Assembly: GCA_009694735.1 (NCBI GenBank)
Contig: SHUG01000001.1
Location: 45,449-109,448 of the forward strand
Reading direction: 5' to 3'
Length of the DNA stretch: 64,000 nt
Source: Acidobacteriota bacterium
Lineage (GTDB): Bacteria; Acidobacteriota; Vicinamibacteria; Vicinamibacterales; UBA2999
Shown: in pieces, positions 1 to 6,934 of the stretch
Layout: each line of letters begins with the position of its first letter
Numbering within the stretch: the stretch's first letter is position 1
Notes under the pieces: model-generated
The model's input: only the letters and a program-made list of their open reading frames with translations
What the model was told of the DNA's origin: nothing
The model's database searches: none
Position numbers and translations under genes: made by a program

Positions 1-442
1 TCCCCGAGCGGATGGAGCCGGCCGACGGGCCGAACAGCATCTTCCCGTCTTCGAAGCGGAAGTAGCGCGTTTGTTCGGTGCCCACGTAATCAGGCCGCCA
101 TGCCGCATCGACCTTCAAGGTGACGCTGCCGGCGGCGTCGTTGACCACACAGGATCCGGAGTACGCGATGTAGGTGCTGAGCAGCGCCGCCCGCATCTGC
201 TCGCCGACCGGAGGGCTGGTCGCGGAGAACGACGGCACATCGCCCGACATGATCTGCACGTAGCAATGTCCGTCCTGGACGACGATCGAGCCGAGTGGCC
301 GCAGGCCCCAGGGGTGGCGCGCCACCGACCCGTCGGCCCGCAAGTCTTCGGCCTTGAGCAGGGTCCACCGGCCCTGAATGGTTTGCGCCGCGGCCGACGC
401 CGACAACCCGAGCCACAACAATGCGGTGACCGCAGCTCTCAC
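1..442 (-). CDS. Lipocalin-like domain secreted protein, C-terminus cut by window edge
   Basis: Reading the minus strand from a GTG gives a clean signal peptide (VRAAVTALLWLGLSASAAAQ) followed by IQGRWTLLKAED, then HPWGLRPLGSIVVQDG, a central SGDVPSFSA stretch, YIAYSGSCVV, and DYVGTEQTRYFRFEDGKM. The G-x-W opening, the internal AYSG and the late VGTEQTRYF match the lipocalin-like family (Lipocalin_5 type), small beta barrels often annotated as hypothetical. The protein should be exported and may bind a small ligand; no substrate can be named. The start lies 17 bp after the stop of the radical SAM gene, with a G-rich stretch just upstream, so the two may be cotranscribed. The last residues run off the left edge. 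The longer overlapping frames here lack any family resemblance. Confidence 0.72.
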   Translation of the reverse strand, partial: MRAAVTALLWLGLSASAAAQTIQGRWTLLKAEDLRADGSVARHPWGLRPLGSIVVQDGHCYVQIMSGDVPSFSATSPPVGEQMRAALLSTYIAYSGSCVVNDAAGSVTLKVDAAWRPDYVGTEQTRYFRFEDGKMLFGPSAGSIRSG

Positions 443-459
443 GGTGTCCCCCGGAAAAC

Positions 460-1821
460 TCAGCGCACCCACAATTGGCGTGTGATGGTGGGCGAGCCGC
501 AGGCTTCGAACCAATCGACGCCTTCACTGACCAGGTCGAACTTCAGGGCATAGCGTCCTGGCGTCTCCGGGATCGGTACCTCAATATGCACCGACGTTTC
601 CGCACCGGGCGCCAGATCTTCTGGCAACCACGCGCGGGCGTGATCGCGGTTGATCAGCTCGCCGCCGGCACCCATCAGTTGCGCGCCGAGCCTGACGAGG
701 CGCCGGCCCGAACTGGTCTGCTTCCGGAACGCGCGTCCCGAGAGGTTGCGCACCTTGGTAGTCAGCGCCAGGGTTGAGGCGGCCCGCACCAGGAACGGCA
801 GGCCGGGCAGTGCGGTATGCACGTCGATTTCGGCGCGCGGTGTCATGCCTGGAATGGCGTTGCCGAGCCCGCTGTTGTCCCAGATCTCGTTTCGGATTCG
901 CGCGTTGCCGTCAGAACCCGGCTTGAAGCGCTGCGAGAACGAATCTTCGGGATGGTCAGTAATTTCCCAGCACAGACGGTCGATGCCGATCTCGGCGGCC
1001 AACTGCCGTGCCCGGTCCATCTCCTCGTCCTGGTCGTTCCAGTTGAAGAGGATGTAGCGCCAGTTGACGAACGGCAGTTCACGTCCACCCTTGTCGCGTT
1101 CATCGACCAGCGCACGCAGGTTGGCGATCGCCTTATCGAAGTTGCCGCGTTGCCGGTAGCGCACGTAGGTGTCCTGCGACGCGCCGTCGATCGAGAACGT
1201 CACTTCGTCGATGCCCGAGCGCGCCAACTGGCGCACCTTCTCGTCGGTGAAGGCCAGGCCGTTGGTGCTGGTGTAGAGGTAGATGTGCGGAAAGCGCGTC
1301 TTGATGTAGTCGCACATCTCGACCGCGCGCTTGTGCAGGAACGCTTCACCGTAGTTGAAGAAGTCGATGCGGCCGAGTGACGGCCCGGCTTCATCCACCA
1401 CGCGGGTGAACAGGTCCCAGTCGAGCATGCCGGCCTGACGCGTGCGCGTGATGCCGGTCTCAGGAGCGCAGCACGCCTGGAAGCACGAGATGTTACACGC
1501 CGCCGTGGTCTCGATGTAGAGGCGGCCGGGCAGGGCGCCGGCGTTCAGGTCGCGCTGCGGTGGCTCCTGGCCCGGTGGCAACGGCAGCTTGAGCGGACAG
1601 TCGCCGCAAAAATCAGAGCCGCCGGCGTTCATGTCGATGCGCAGCTGGCTGGCGGCGGCGCCTCGCCAGATCTCCGCGACCGCCGAGGTGCGGGTGTCAC
1701 CCAGGACCCGTTTGGCATAGGGGTCGGCGCAGCCGCAGACCATGCGGCCGTCGCACAGCAAGACCCCGATCGACCAGGGCCACGAACACGTGTAGCGGTT
1801 GGCGAGGTGGTTGAGTGACAT
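460..1821 (-). CDS. Radical SAM protein with N-terminal SPASM-like cysteines and C-terminal beta-sandwich domain
   Basis: 453 residues. The radical SAM cluster site is ETTAACNISCFQACC near residue 110, so the first three cysteines are spaced CX3CX3C instead of the usual CX3CX2C. The following NYGEAFLHK, YTSTNGL and TFSIDGAS are typical of the SPASM/Twitch-type radical SAM barrel. Unusually, a cysteine-rich segment (YTCSWPW, DGRMVCGCADPY, DFCGDCPLK, residues 10-80) precedes the barrel; in most relatives the auxiliary-cluster region follows it. The last ~100 residues (LSGRAFRKQ to GRYALKFDLVSEGVDWF) look like the immunoglobulin-like domain found in some glycan-export and glycosyltransferase proteins. 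The gene is followed at 2 bp spacing on the upstream side by a small orphan. Substrate unknown; peptide or glycan modification is a guess. Confidence 0.85.
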   Translation of the reverse strand: MSLNHLANRYTCSWPWSIGVLLCDGRMVCGCADPYAKRVLGDTRTSAVAEIWRGAAASQLRIDMNAGGSDFCGDCPLKLPLPPGQEPPQRDLNAGALPGRLYIETTAACNISCFQACCAPETGITRTRQAGMLDWDLFTRVVDEAGPSLGRIDFFNYGEAFLHKRAVEMCDYIKTRFPHIYLYTSTNGLAFTDEKVRQLARSGIDEVTFSIDGASQDTYVRYRQRGNFDKAIANLRALVDERDKGGRELPFVNWRYILFNWNDQDEEMDRARQLAAEIGIDRLCWEITDHPEDSFSQRFKPGSDGNARIRNEIWDNSGLGNAIPGMTPRAEIDVHTALPGLPFLVRAASTLALTTKVRNLSGRAFRKQTSSGRRLVRLGAQLMGAGGELINRDHARAWLPEDLAPGAETSVHIEVPIPETPGRYALKFDLVSEGVDWFEACGSPTITRQLWVR

Positions 1822-1823
1822 CG

Positions 1824-2090
1824 CTACGGCTTGCCGATCTTCCTCATGTACGCCTCGAGCTTGTCGTTCTCGTACTTCACCTGGTTCAGGAACAGGCTTT
1901 CGGCGAGGTAGGCGCGCCGTTCCTCGTCCGTCAGCTGGCCGATCAGGTGATTGATCTCCCGGTTCAGGTCCTCGAATGAACGCCCCAACTCCCGCTTGGC
2001 AGTCACTTCGTGGAACAGGGCCTCGAGAACGGCGAGCAAGTCGCCATCCAGAAGGAGGTCGGCGCCGGACGTGGTCTTGATGCTTCTCAT
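1824..2090 (-). CDS. Small hypothetical protein (88 aa)
   Basis: Unrecognised. The predicted protein is mostly helical and highly charged, with no signal peptide, membrane segment, cysteine or obvious motif; the C-terminal half (LNREINHLIGQLTDEERR) looks coiled. It ends 2 bp before the radical SAM gene starts, and that tight spacing on the same strand argues for a real, coupled gene, possibly a partner or adaptor for the radical SAM protein. The N-terminal segment TTSGADLLLDGDLLAVLEA could be a small-ligand or peptide-binding helix bundle, but this is speculative. Confidence 0.6.
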   Translation of the reverse strand: MRSIKTTSGADLLLDGDLLAVLEALFHEVTAKRELGRSFEDLNREINHLIGQLTDEERRAYLAESLFLNQVKYENDKLEAYMRKIGKP

Positions 2091-2121
2091 GGCCAGATTC
2101 CCATCTGTGTCATCTGTGGCC

Positions 2122-2463
2122 CTAGCTCCCGAAGCTCTGAAGCGCGGCCGCCTCGTCTGGGAACATCTTGAGAAAGTTGTGCGCGCCGGCCATGGTGAGC
2201 ATGGTCTCGACCCGTTTGTTGACGCCGGCCAGCCGCAGCTCGCCGCCGGCCGCCGAGGTCTGGCGATACAGGTCCATCAGGCAGCCGATGGTGGCCGAGT
2301 CCACGTAGGTGACCTTCGACAGGTCGATCATCACCTTCTTGTCGCCGGCGGTGAGCAGCGACATGACCGCGCCGGAGAAATCGGCCAGCAGCGGATACAT
2401 CAGTCGCGTTTCGCCAATGCGAACAATGGCGACACCTTGAGCACGGTCGGTCGTGAGATTCAT
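2122..2463 (-). CDS. STAS-domain protein (anti-anti-sigma factor type)
   Basis: 113 residues covering one STAS domain. The phospho-switch loop reads VMIDLSKVTYVDSATIGCL, in which the serine or threonine after D (DSAT) is the usual target of an RsbW-type kinase in SpoIIAA/RsbV proteins. The ending GVNKRVETMLTMAGAHNFLKM fits the family's last helix. The start ATG overlaps the stop of the upstream sigma gene (ATGA), so the two are translationally coupled. In partner-switching systems such a protein would free a sigma factor from an anti-sigma; no anti-sigma kinase is visible nearby. Part of a sigma / STAS pair. Confidence 0.86.
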   Translation of the reverse strand: MNLTTDRAQGVAIVRIGETRLMYPLLADFSGAVMSLLTAGDKKVMIDLSKVTYVDSATIGCLMDLYRQTSAAGGELRLAGVNKRVETMLTMAGAHNFLKMFPDEAAALQSFGS

Positions 2464-3059
2464 CCGGTTACCCTTTCGTCTTCCTCTCGAATGCGTTGCA
2501 CCTGGCGAGCAAGTTCCGTGCGGCCGCGATTGATGCGCGATTTCACGGTGCCTTCCGGCAAGTTCAGCCGATCGGCGATTTCCTGGTACGACAGCTCCTG
2601 GATATCGCGTTTGACCACCGCTTCGCGCAGCGACGGCGGCAGTTCCGCCATGGCCTTGCGCAGCAGCTCGACGCGGTCGGCCTGTTCGAGCGCCTGGTAG
2701 GCGGTCTGGCCGGGCGCCGCCGGCGTCAGCTCGCCGGCATCGACGTCGCGGTCGATGGTTTCGCGCTCCTTGCGGACGCTGCGGTAGTGGTCGATGCACC
2801 GGTTGCGGCTCACGCTGACCAGCCAGGTCTGGAAATTCGCGCGGCGGTCGAAGGTGTGCAGTGAATTGAAAATCTTCAGGAAGACGTCCTGCGTCAGGTC
2901 TTCCGCTTCGTCGTGCCGGCCGGTGTACTTATAGGCGATGTTGAAGACCTTGCGCCGGTGCTGGCGCACGATCTCCTCCCACGCAATCTGATCGCCACCC
3001 AGGCAGCTCGCGATGAGCGTGTCGATGGCCTCAGTGGGCGCTGGCGAGGGATCAGGCAT
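2460..3059 (-). CDS. ECF-type RNA polymerase sigma factor
   Basis: 199 residues with the two conserved sigma regions. Region 2 carries YTGRHDEAEDLTQDVFLKIF and the DNA-melting segment WLVSVSRNRCIDHYR. Region 4 carries LPPSLREAVVKRDIQELSY and the helix-turn-helix LNLPEGTVKSRINRGR. It is related to the SigW/RpoE group. Region 2 and 4 are joined by an acidic linker. It directs RNA polymerase to a specific regulon, probably envelope-related. No zinc-finger anti-sigma follows; a STAS gene does, overlapping by 4 bp. A -10-like TATGAT (minus strand) and a short hairpin lie upstream in the divergent gap to lysA. Confidence 0.93.
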   Translation of the reverse strand: MPDPSPAPTEAIDTLIASCLGGDQIAWEEIVRQHRRKVFNIAYKYTGRHDEAEDLTQDVFLKIFNSLHTFDRRANFQTWLVSVSRNRCIDHYRSVRKERETIDRDVDAGELTPAAPGQTAYQALEQADRVELLRKAMAELPPSLREAVVKRDIQELSYQEIADRLNLPEGTVKSRINRGRTELARQVQRIREEDERVTG

Positions 3060-3072
3060 GTGTCAGGAGGCC

Positions 3073-3103
3073 GGGGACGAGGCGTCCCCGACCCGGAATC
3101 ATA
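3073..3103 (-). promoter_or_regulatory. Putative promoter and leader hairpin of the sigma factor gene
   Basis: On the minus strand TATGAT (3098-3103) is a good -10 hexamer. Between it and the start codon lies a perfect short hairpin, GGGGACG-AGG-CGTCCCC (3073-3089), which would fall in the 5' leader. No convincing -35 is seen, so recognition by an alternative sigma (possibly itself) remains open. The hairpin may be regulatory or simply one of the many palindromes of this genome. Confidence 0.4.
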
Positions 3104-3139
3104 TCATCCCGTCACTGCCGGGTTGCGCGGCGGACGGGA

Positions 3140-3145
3140 TAGAAT
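3140..3145 (+). promoter_or_regulatory. -10-like TAGAAT of lysA (leaderless arrangement)
   Basis: TAGAAT ends 7 nt before the GTG start of lysA, so a transcript starting the usual ~7 nt downstream would begin at or next to the start codon. No clear -35 hexamer at 17 bp. The same spacing recurs before several other genes in the window. Confidence 0.45.
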
Positions 3146-3152
3146 TAAGGCA

Positions 3153-4394
3153 GTGGCCTTCACCACTCCTTCGACTTCCTCAGAAGCAGCAACCGCCCGG
3201 CTCCAGGACATCGCTGCCGCCGTCGGTACGCCCTGCTACGTCTACGATGCGGACATGATCGGCGCCGCCTACGCCACGCTGGACCAGGCCTTCGCCGGCT
3301 ACCCGCATGCCATTCACTACGCGCTGAAGGCCAATTCGGCGCTGGCCATTGTCCGCCTGCTCCAGGCGCTTGGCGCGCACGCCGACGCCAACTCCCTTGG
3401 CGAAGTCGACGTCGCGACGCGGTGCGGGTTCCGGCCCGACCAGGTGATTTTCACCGGCGTGGGCAAGAGCGCGGCCGAGATCGATCGCGCGGTCTCACTC
3501 GGTTTGCAGGCGATCAATGTCGAATCGCCCGGTGAGCTCGATCGCATCGATCAACGCGCGATGGCACAGGGAACGGTCGCCCGTGTCGCGTTGCGCGTCA
3601 ACCCCGACATCGACGCGAAGAGCCATCCGCACATTTCCACGGGGTTGCGATCGAATAAATTCGGGGTGCCGATTGATGAGGCGCCGGCACTGTTCCGCGA
3701 GATGGCCCACCGCCAGGGCCTGACCCCGGTTGGTGCCCACGTGCACATCGGGTCCCAGATTACGACGCTCGACCCGTTGAGCCGAGCGGCCGAAGCGGTG
3801 GTCGCGCTCGCCCATTCGCTGCGCGACGAAGGCATCACCCTTCAGCATCTCGACCTGGGCGGCGGGCTTGGCATTTCCTACGATGGCGGCCCGGTCGTGG
3901 ACCCGGCCGACTACGTCCGTGCACTCGTGGCCGCGACCAGAGACAGTGGCCTCAAGATCGCGATCGAACCCGGACGGGTGCTCGTCGGTCCCGCCGGCCT
4001 GCTGCTGACCACCGTCGTCGACGTGAAGCAGTTCCCCGGAGCGAAACGCTTCGTCGTCGTCGATGCCGGCATGACCGAGCTGATGCGGCCGGCTCTCTAT
4101 AACGCGTTCCATCGGATTGAGCCGGTGCTGCTACGGGCGGGCGACTCCGGGCCCGTCGACGTGGTGGGTCCGATCTGCGAAAGCACGGACTCGTACGCGC
4201 GCGACCGCCAGCTGGCCCCGGTGGCGGTCGGCGATCTCCTGGTCGTGCGTGACGTTGGCGCCTACGGGGCGGTCATGGCCCACACCTACTTGCGCCGGCC
4301 GCTGTCGCCGGAGGTGATGGTGGAACGCGGCGAGTGGCGCGTCATCCGCCGCCGCCAAACCCTCGACGAACTGCTCGCCCTCGAGACCGAATGA
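3153..4394 (+). CDS. lysA: Diaminopimelate decarboxylase
   Basis: 413 residues, normal length for LysA. It converts meso-diaminopimelate to lysine using pyridoxal phosphate. The PLP lysine lies in HYALKANSALAIVRLL near residue 60; further family signatures are GVGKSAAEI, VHIGSQ (phosphate-binding region), DLGGGLGISY, IEPGRVLVGPAG and the second-subunit cysteine motif GPICESTDSYARDR. The chosen GTG start gives an N-terminus of the right length, removes an implausible upstream extension overlapping the divergent sigma gene, and sits 7 nt after a TAGAAT. The stop overlaps the tmk start by 4 bp, suggesting an operon. Confidence 0.95.
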   Translation: MAFTTPSTSSEAATARLQDIAAAVGTPCYVYDADMIGAAYATLDQAFAGYPHAIHYALKANSALAIVRLLQALGAHADANSLGEVDVATRCGFRPDQVIFTGVGKSAAEIDRAVSLGLQAINVESPGELDRIDQRAMAQGTVARVALRVNPDIDAKSHPHISTGLRSNKFGVPIDEAPALFREMAHRQGLTPVGAHVHIGSQITTLDPLSRAAEAVVALAHSLRDEGITLQHLDLGGGLGISYDGGPVVDPADYVRALVAATRDSGLKIAIEPGRVLVGPAGLLLTTVVDVKQFPGAKRFVVVDAGMTELMRPALYNAFHRIEPVLLRAGDSGPVDVVGPICESTDSYARDRQLAPVAVGDLLVVRDVGAYGAVMAHTYLRRPLSPEVMVERGEWRVIRRRQTLDELLALETE

Positions 4395-5050
4395 CACTCA
4401 AGTCCCAAGCCCCCCACCTTCGCCAAGGCTCCGGTGGGCAAGCAAGCCCCAAGCCGCGGGGGCACTTGATCGTTTTCGAAGGCCTCGATCAAAGCGGCAA
4501 GCAGACCCAGGCCGAGCGGCTGCTGGCGGCCTTTCGCGCGGCTGGGCTCGGCGCCGAGTTCCTGACGTTCCCCGAATACACCACGGCCATTGGCACCGAG
4601 ATCGGCCACGCGCTGCAGGGCGAGCGCCACTACGACCCCGACACCCTGCAACTGCTCTACATCGCCAATCGCTTCGAGTTCCGCCCGCGCATCAGGCAGT
4701 GGCTGGATGAGGGGCGAATGGTGGTGTGCGATCGCTACCTCGCCTCCAGCATTGCCTACGGCGAAGCCCAGGGCCTCGACGCCGCGTGGCTGACGGAGAT
4801 TCAATGCCGCTTGCCGCAACCGTCACTGACGTTGCTACTCGACATCCCGCCCGCCGCGTCGCTCACTCGCAAGCAGGTGGCGCGCGACAAGTTCGAGCGC
4901 GACTTGCCGCTGCTTGGCCGCGTGCGCGAAAGTTACCTTCGCCAGGCCGGGCGAGAGGCCGGCTGGGTGCACCTCGACGGCGCTCGCGACAAGGATGCCG
5001 TGTCGGCAGAGGTGCTTAGCGCCGTCCGGTCACGACTCGGGCTGCTGTAA
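4391..5050 (+). CDS. tmk: Thymidylate kinase (dTMP kinase) with repeat-derived N-terminal extension
   Basis: Phosphorylates dTMP to dTDP. The P-loop is FEGLDQSGKQTQAERL, followed by the dTMP-binding DRYLASSIAYGEAQGLD and a LID-like VARDKFERDLPLL near the C-terminus. Family members usually begin about three residues before the P-loop strand (GHLIVFEG); here some 25 extra residues precede it and are encoded by a composite dispersed repeat inserted in frame. A TTG within GHLIVF (just after the repeat) could be an alternative start that would skip the repeat, but the ATG overlapping the lysA stop fits translational coupling. The 3' end overlaps the convergent comF gene by 35 bp. Confidence 0.92.
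   Translation: MTLKSQAPHLRQGSGGQASPKPRGHLIVFEGLDQSGKQTQAERLLAAFRAAGLGAEFLTFPEYTTAIGTEIGHALQGERHYDPDTLQLLYIANRFEFRPRIRQWLDEGRMVVCDRYLASSIAYGEAQGLDAAWLTEIQCRLPQPSLTLLLDIPPAASLTRKQVARDKFERDLPLLGRVRESYLRQAGREAGWVHLDGARDKDAVSAEVLSAVRSRLGLL
4397..4456 (+). repeat. Composite dispersed repeat inside the 5' end of tmk
   Basis: A palindromic core (CCACCTTCGCCAAGG...CGGTGG) is flanked on both sides by CAAGTCCCAAGCCCC / CAAGCCCCAAGCC units. Reverse-complemented, the whole arrangement is nearly the same as the intergenic copy at 17347-17411. It reads through in frame, encoding SQAPHLRQGSGGQASPKP. Confidence 0.75.
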
Positions 5051-5720
5051 GGGCCCGCACTTCTTTCACTCCCGCGGCCTTCAACACCCGCGCGCAGGCG
5101 TCCAGCGTCGCGCCGGTGGTCGACACGTCATCCACCAGCACGACGACTGCAGGAATGTGGCGTCCGGCTTCTTGAGCGCCGTAGCCTTGGCGGAGGCGGT
5201 TAGCCGGACCGTTCGCCACGACAAATGCGTCACGCACATTGTGGTGACGTTCGTCCGCGGGCAGTTCGATTTGAGAGACCGTGTAGCGAACGCGGCGCAG
5301 AAGGGGAGCCACCGGCAAGCCGAGTTGGCGCGCCAGGTCGTCGGCCTGGTTGAAGCCGCGGGCGCGCTCGCGGCGCGGATGCAGCGGCACGGGCACCGCC
5401 AGATCGGCGGTTGCCAACATCGCCGTGCCGCTCTCCCGCATCAGCCCGCCGAGCGGCTTCGCGATCGAGCGCCGCCGCTCGTACTTCAGCGCGTGAATGA
5501 TGTCGCGGAGGCGGCCTTCATACAGGTCGACTGCGCACGCCCAGTCCACGGCGTGACGGCCGCGCGGGTGCTCGTTCAACGACGTGCCGCGACGAATCGA
5601 CGCCCAGCAGCGCTCGCACACCGCGCCGTTCAGCGGCTGCAACAGCACCTGCGAACAGGCGGCACACGTCGGCTCGAAAAGGGAAGAGAGGAGAGAGTTG
5701 GCGAGGGCGCTCAGGGTCAT
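5016..5720 (-). CDS. comF: ComF-family phosphoribosyltransferase-like protein
   Basis: 234 residues. An N-terminal zinc-ribbon-like segment (FEPTCAACSQVLL and GAVCERCW) is followed by the type I phosphoribosyltransferase fold, with the PRPP loop VVLVDDVSTTGATLDAC near residue 200 and the family motif PVPLHPRRERARGFNQA. In competent bacteria ComF supports uptake of transforming DNA; a dprA gene lies 4.4 kb away. Between the DAFVVANG strand and the PRPP loop there is an extra PANRLRQGYGAQEAG segment encoded by a 59-bp dispersed palindrome. The gene converges on tmk and overlaps it by 35 bp. The stop and start contexts are otherwise ordinary. Confidence 0.88.
   Translation of the reverse strand: MTLSALANSLLSSLFEPTCAACSQVLLQPLNGAVCERCWASIRRGTSLNEHPRGRHAVDWACAVDLYEGRLRDIIHALKYERRRSIAKPLGGLMRESGTAMLATADLAVPVPLHPRRERARGFNQADDLARQLGLPVAPLLRRVRYTVSQIELPADERHHNVRDAFVVANGPANRLRQGYGAQEAGRHIPAVVVLVDDVSTTGATLDACARVLKAAGVKEVRALTAARVVTGRR
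5152..5210 (+). repeat. 59-bp palindromic element inserted in frame in comF
   Basis: Outer arms GTCCGGCTTC / GTTAGCCGGAC enclose the core GCCGTAGCCTTGGCGGAGG. It is 55/59 identical by eye to the intergenic element at 13775-13833, and one of the differing pairs is compensatory (A-T in one copy, G-C in the other). Confidence 0.85.
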
Positions 5721-5750
5721 CAGGCGGACCCAGTCCCGGGCCTTCTGGCA

Positions 5751-6245
5751 CTAATCCTGGTCTGGTAATTCGTGGCGCACGGCGCTGCCCCACAGGCGAT
5801 CGAGCGCGTAGAAGTCCCGTGCGTGCTTCGAGAACACGTGGACGACGAAGTCGAAATAGTCGAGCAGCACCCATTCCGCCCGCGCGTAACCTTCCACGAG
5901 CGACGGACGCTGCTTCTGCGACTTGAGCGCTTCTTCCACCGAATCAGCAATGGCCTGCACCTGCCGCGGATTGGCACCTGAACAGATCACGAAGTAATCC
6001 GTGAACGCGCCCGCCTTCTTCAGGTCGAGCACCACCACGCCGGTGGCCTTTTTGTCCTGCGCCGCCTCAATCACTGCCTGGATCGACTTCGGCAACTTGG
6101 GCAAGCGCGGCGATGCCGCCTTCGTGCTTGCCGCGCCGGAGCCCGATGACTTGTCCACCGTAGCCTTGGCGAAGGTGGAAGCTTTGGCGGAGGCGGGGCG
6201 AAGGCGGGTCGTTTTTGGTTTCCGCGAACTCAGAGTCTTTGCCAT
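5751..6245 (-). CDS. rsfS: Ribosomal silencing factor RsfS
   Basis: 164 residues from the ATG preceded by a GGAAAG ribosome-binding site; an upstream TTG would only extend it towards nadD. The conserved RsfS core starts at LPKSIQAVIEAAQDKKATGV and includes DYFVICSGANPRQVQAIAD and the hallmark AEWVLLDYFDFVVHVF. RsfS binds ribosomal protein L14 and blocks 50S-30S joining under starvation. The first ~55 residues are a basic, alanine-rich, non-conserved linker, part of which (SAKASTFAKATVDKSSG) is encoded by a dispersed palindromic repeat. It stands last in the conserved rplU-rpmA-obg-nadD-rsfS block, 29 bp after nadD. Confidence 0.93.
   Translation of the reverse strand: MAKTLSSRKPKTTRLRPASAKASTFAKATVDKSSGSGAASTKAASPRLPKLPKSIQAVIEAAQDKKATGVVVLDLKKAGAFTDYFVICSGANPRQVQAIADSVEEALKSQKQRPSLVEGYARAEWVLLDYFDFVVHVFSKHARDFYALDRLWGSAVRHELPDQD
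6150..6210 (+). repeat. Palindromic element in frame in rsfS
   Basis: Core CTTGTCCACCGTAGCCTTGG followed by CGAAGGTGGAAG, giving arms TCCACC / GGTGGA, then a GC-rich tail with GGCGGAGGCGGGG. The same core plus tail occurs in the opposite orientation in obg (6996-7044). Confidence 0.8.
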
Positions 6246-6274
6246 GCAAGGTGCTTTCCAGTTGTCGGGCAACC

Positions 6275-6934
6275 CTAATGGGCGGCCCCCACATACAAAC
6301 GATGGGTCGAAACGTAGGCGGCAACGGATGCGGGAACCAGGTCGCCAATGCTCTCACCCGCGCGAACGCGTCGCCGAATCTCCGTAGACGACACGTCGGG
6401 GGTCGCGGTTTCAATCAAAATGACGCGGGTTTTTCCGTCAGGCGTGGGGCTTGGGGCTTGAGGCTTGAATAGATCCGGTGTCGTCATGCGGTCGGCAAGG
6501 TCGGGGACACGCGCTTGCAGTGAGTGTAGCGTGATTCCGGGCCGTGCGACGACGGCGAAGTGAGCGAGGTCGAGGACGGCGGGGTAGCGCGACCAGGTGG
6601 CAATTTCTGCGAACGCATCGGCTCCGATGATGAAGAAAAACTGAGACGTCGATGTGGCGCGCAGCGCGGTCAGCGTGTCGAACGTATAGGACGGGCCGTT
6701 GCGCGTCAGCTCGATGTCCGACGCGGTCCAACCCTGCTGTTCGGCGGCCGCCAGTTCGGCCATCGCCAAGCGCGCCTCGGGCGAGGCGCTGGCCGCCGTG
6801 GCGCGATGGGGCGGGATGCGAGACGGCACCAGCATCACGCGGTCGAGGCGCAGCGCGGCCTGGGCGCGCAGCCCGGCCGTGATGTGACCGTTGTGAATGG
6901 GATCGAAGGTGCCGCCGAGGACGCCGAGCGTCAT
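6275..6934 (-). CDS. nadD: Nicotinate-nucleotide adenylyltransferase
   Basis: 219 residues. NadD adenylates nicotinate mononucleotide in NAD synthesis. The N-terminal nucleotidyltransferase motif GGTFDPIHNGHI is intact (GxFDPxHxGH), with VPSRIPPHR as the substrate loop and the C-terminal VSSTEIRRRVRAGESI (the ISxTxIR motif). Residues FKPQAPSPTPD near 150 are encoded by CTTGAGGCTTGAA-like direct-repeat sequence, another dispersed repeat type. The start overlaps the stop of obg by 4 bp, so the genes are coupled. Confidence 0.95.
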   Translation of the reverse strand: MTLGVLGGTFDPIHNGHITAGLRAQAALRLDRVMLVPSRIPPHRATAASASPEARLAMAELAAAEQQGWTASDIELTRNGPSYTFDTLTALRATSTSQFFFIIGADAFAEIATWSRYPAVLDLAHFAVVARPGITLHSLQARVPDLADRMTTPDLFKPQAPSPTPDGKTRVILIETATPDVSSTEIRRRVRAGESIGDLVPASVAAYVSTHRLYVGAAH

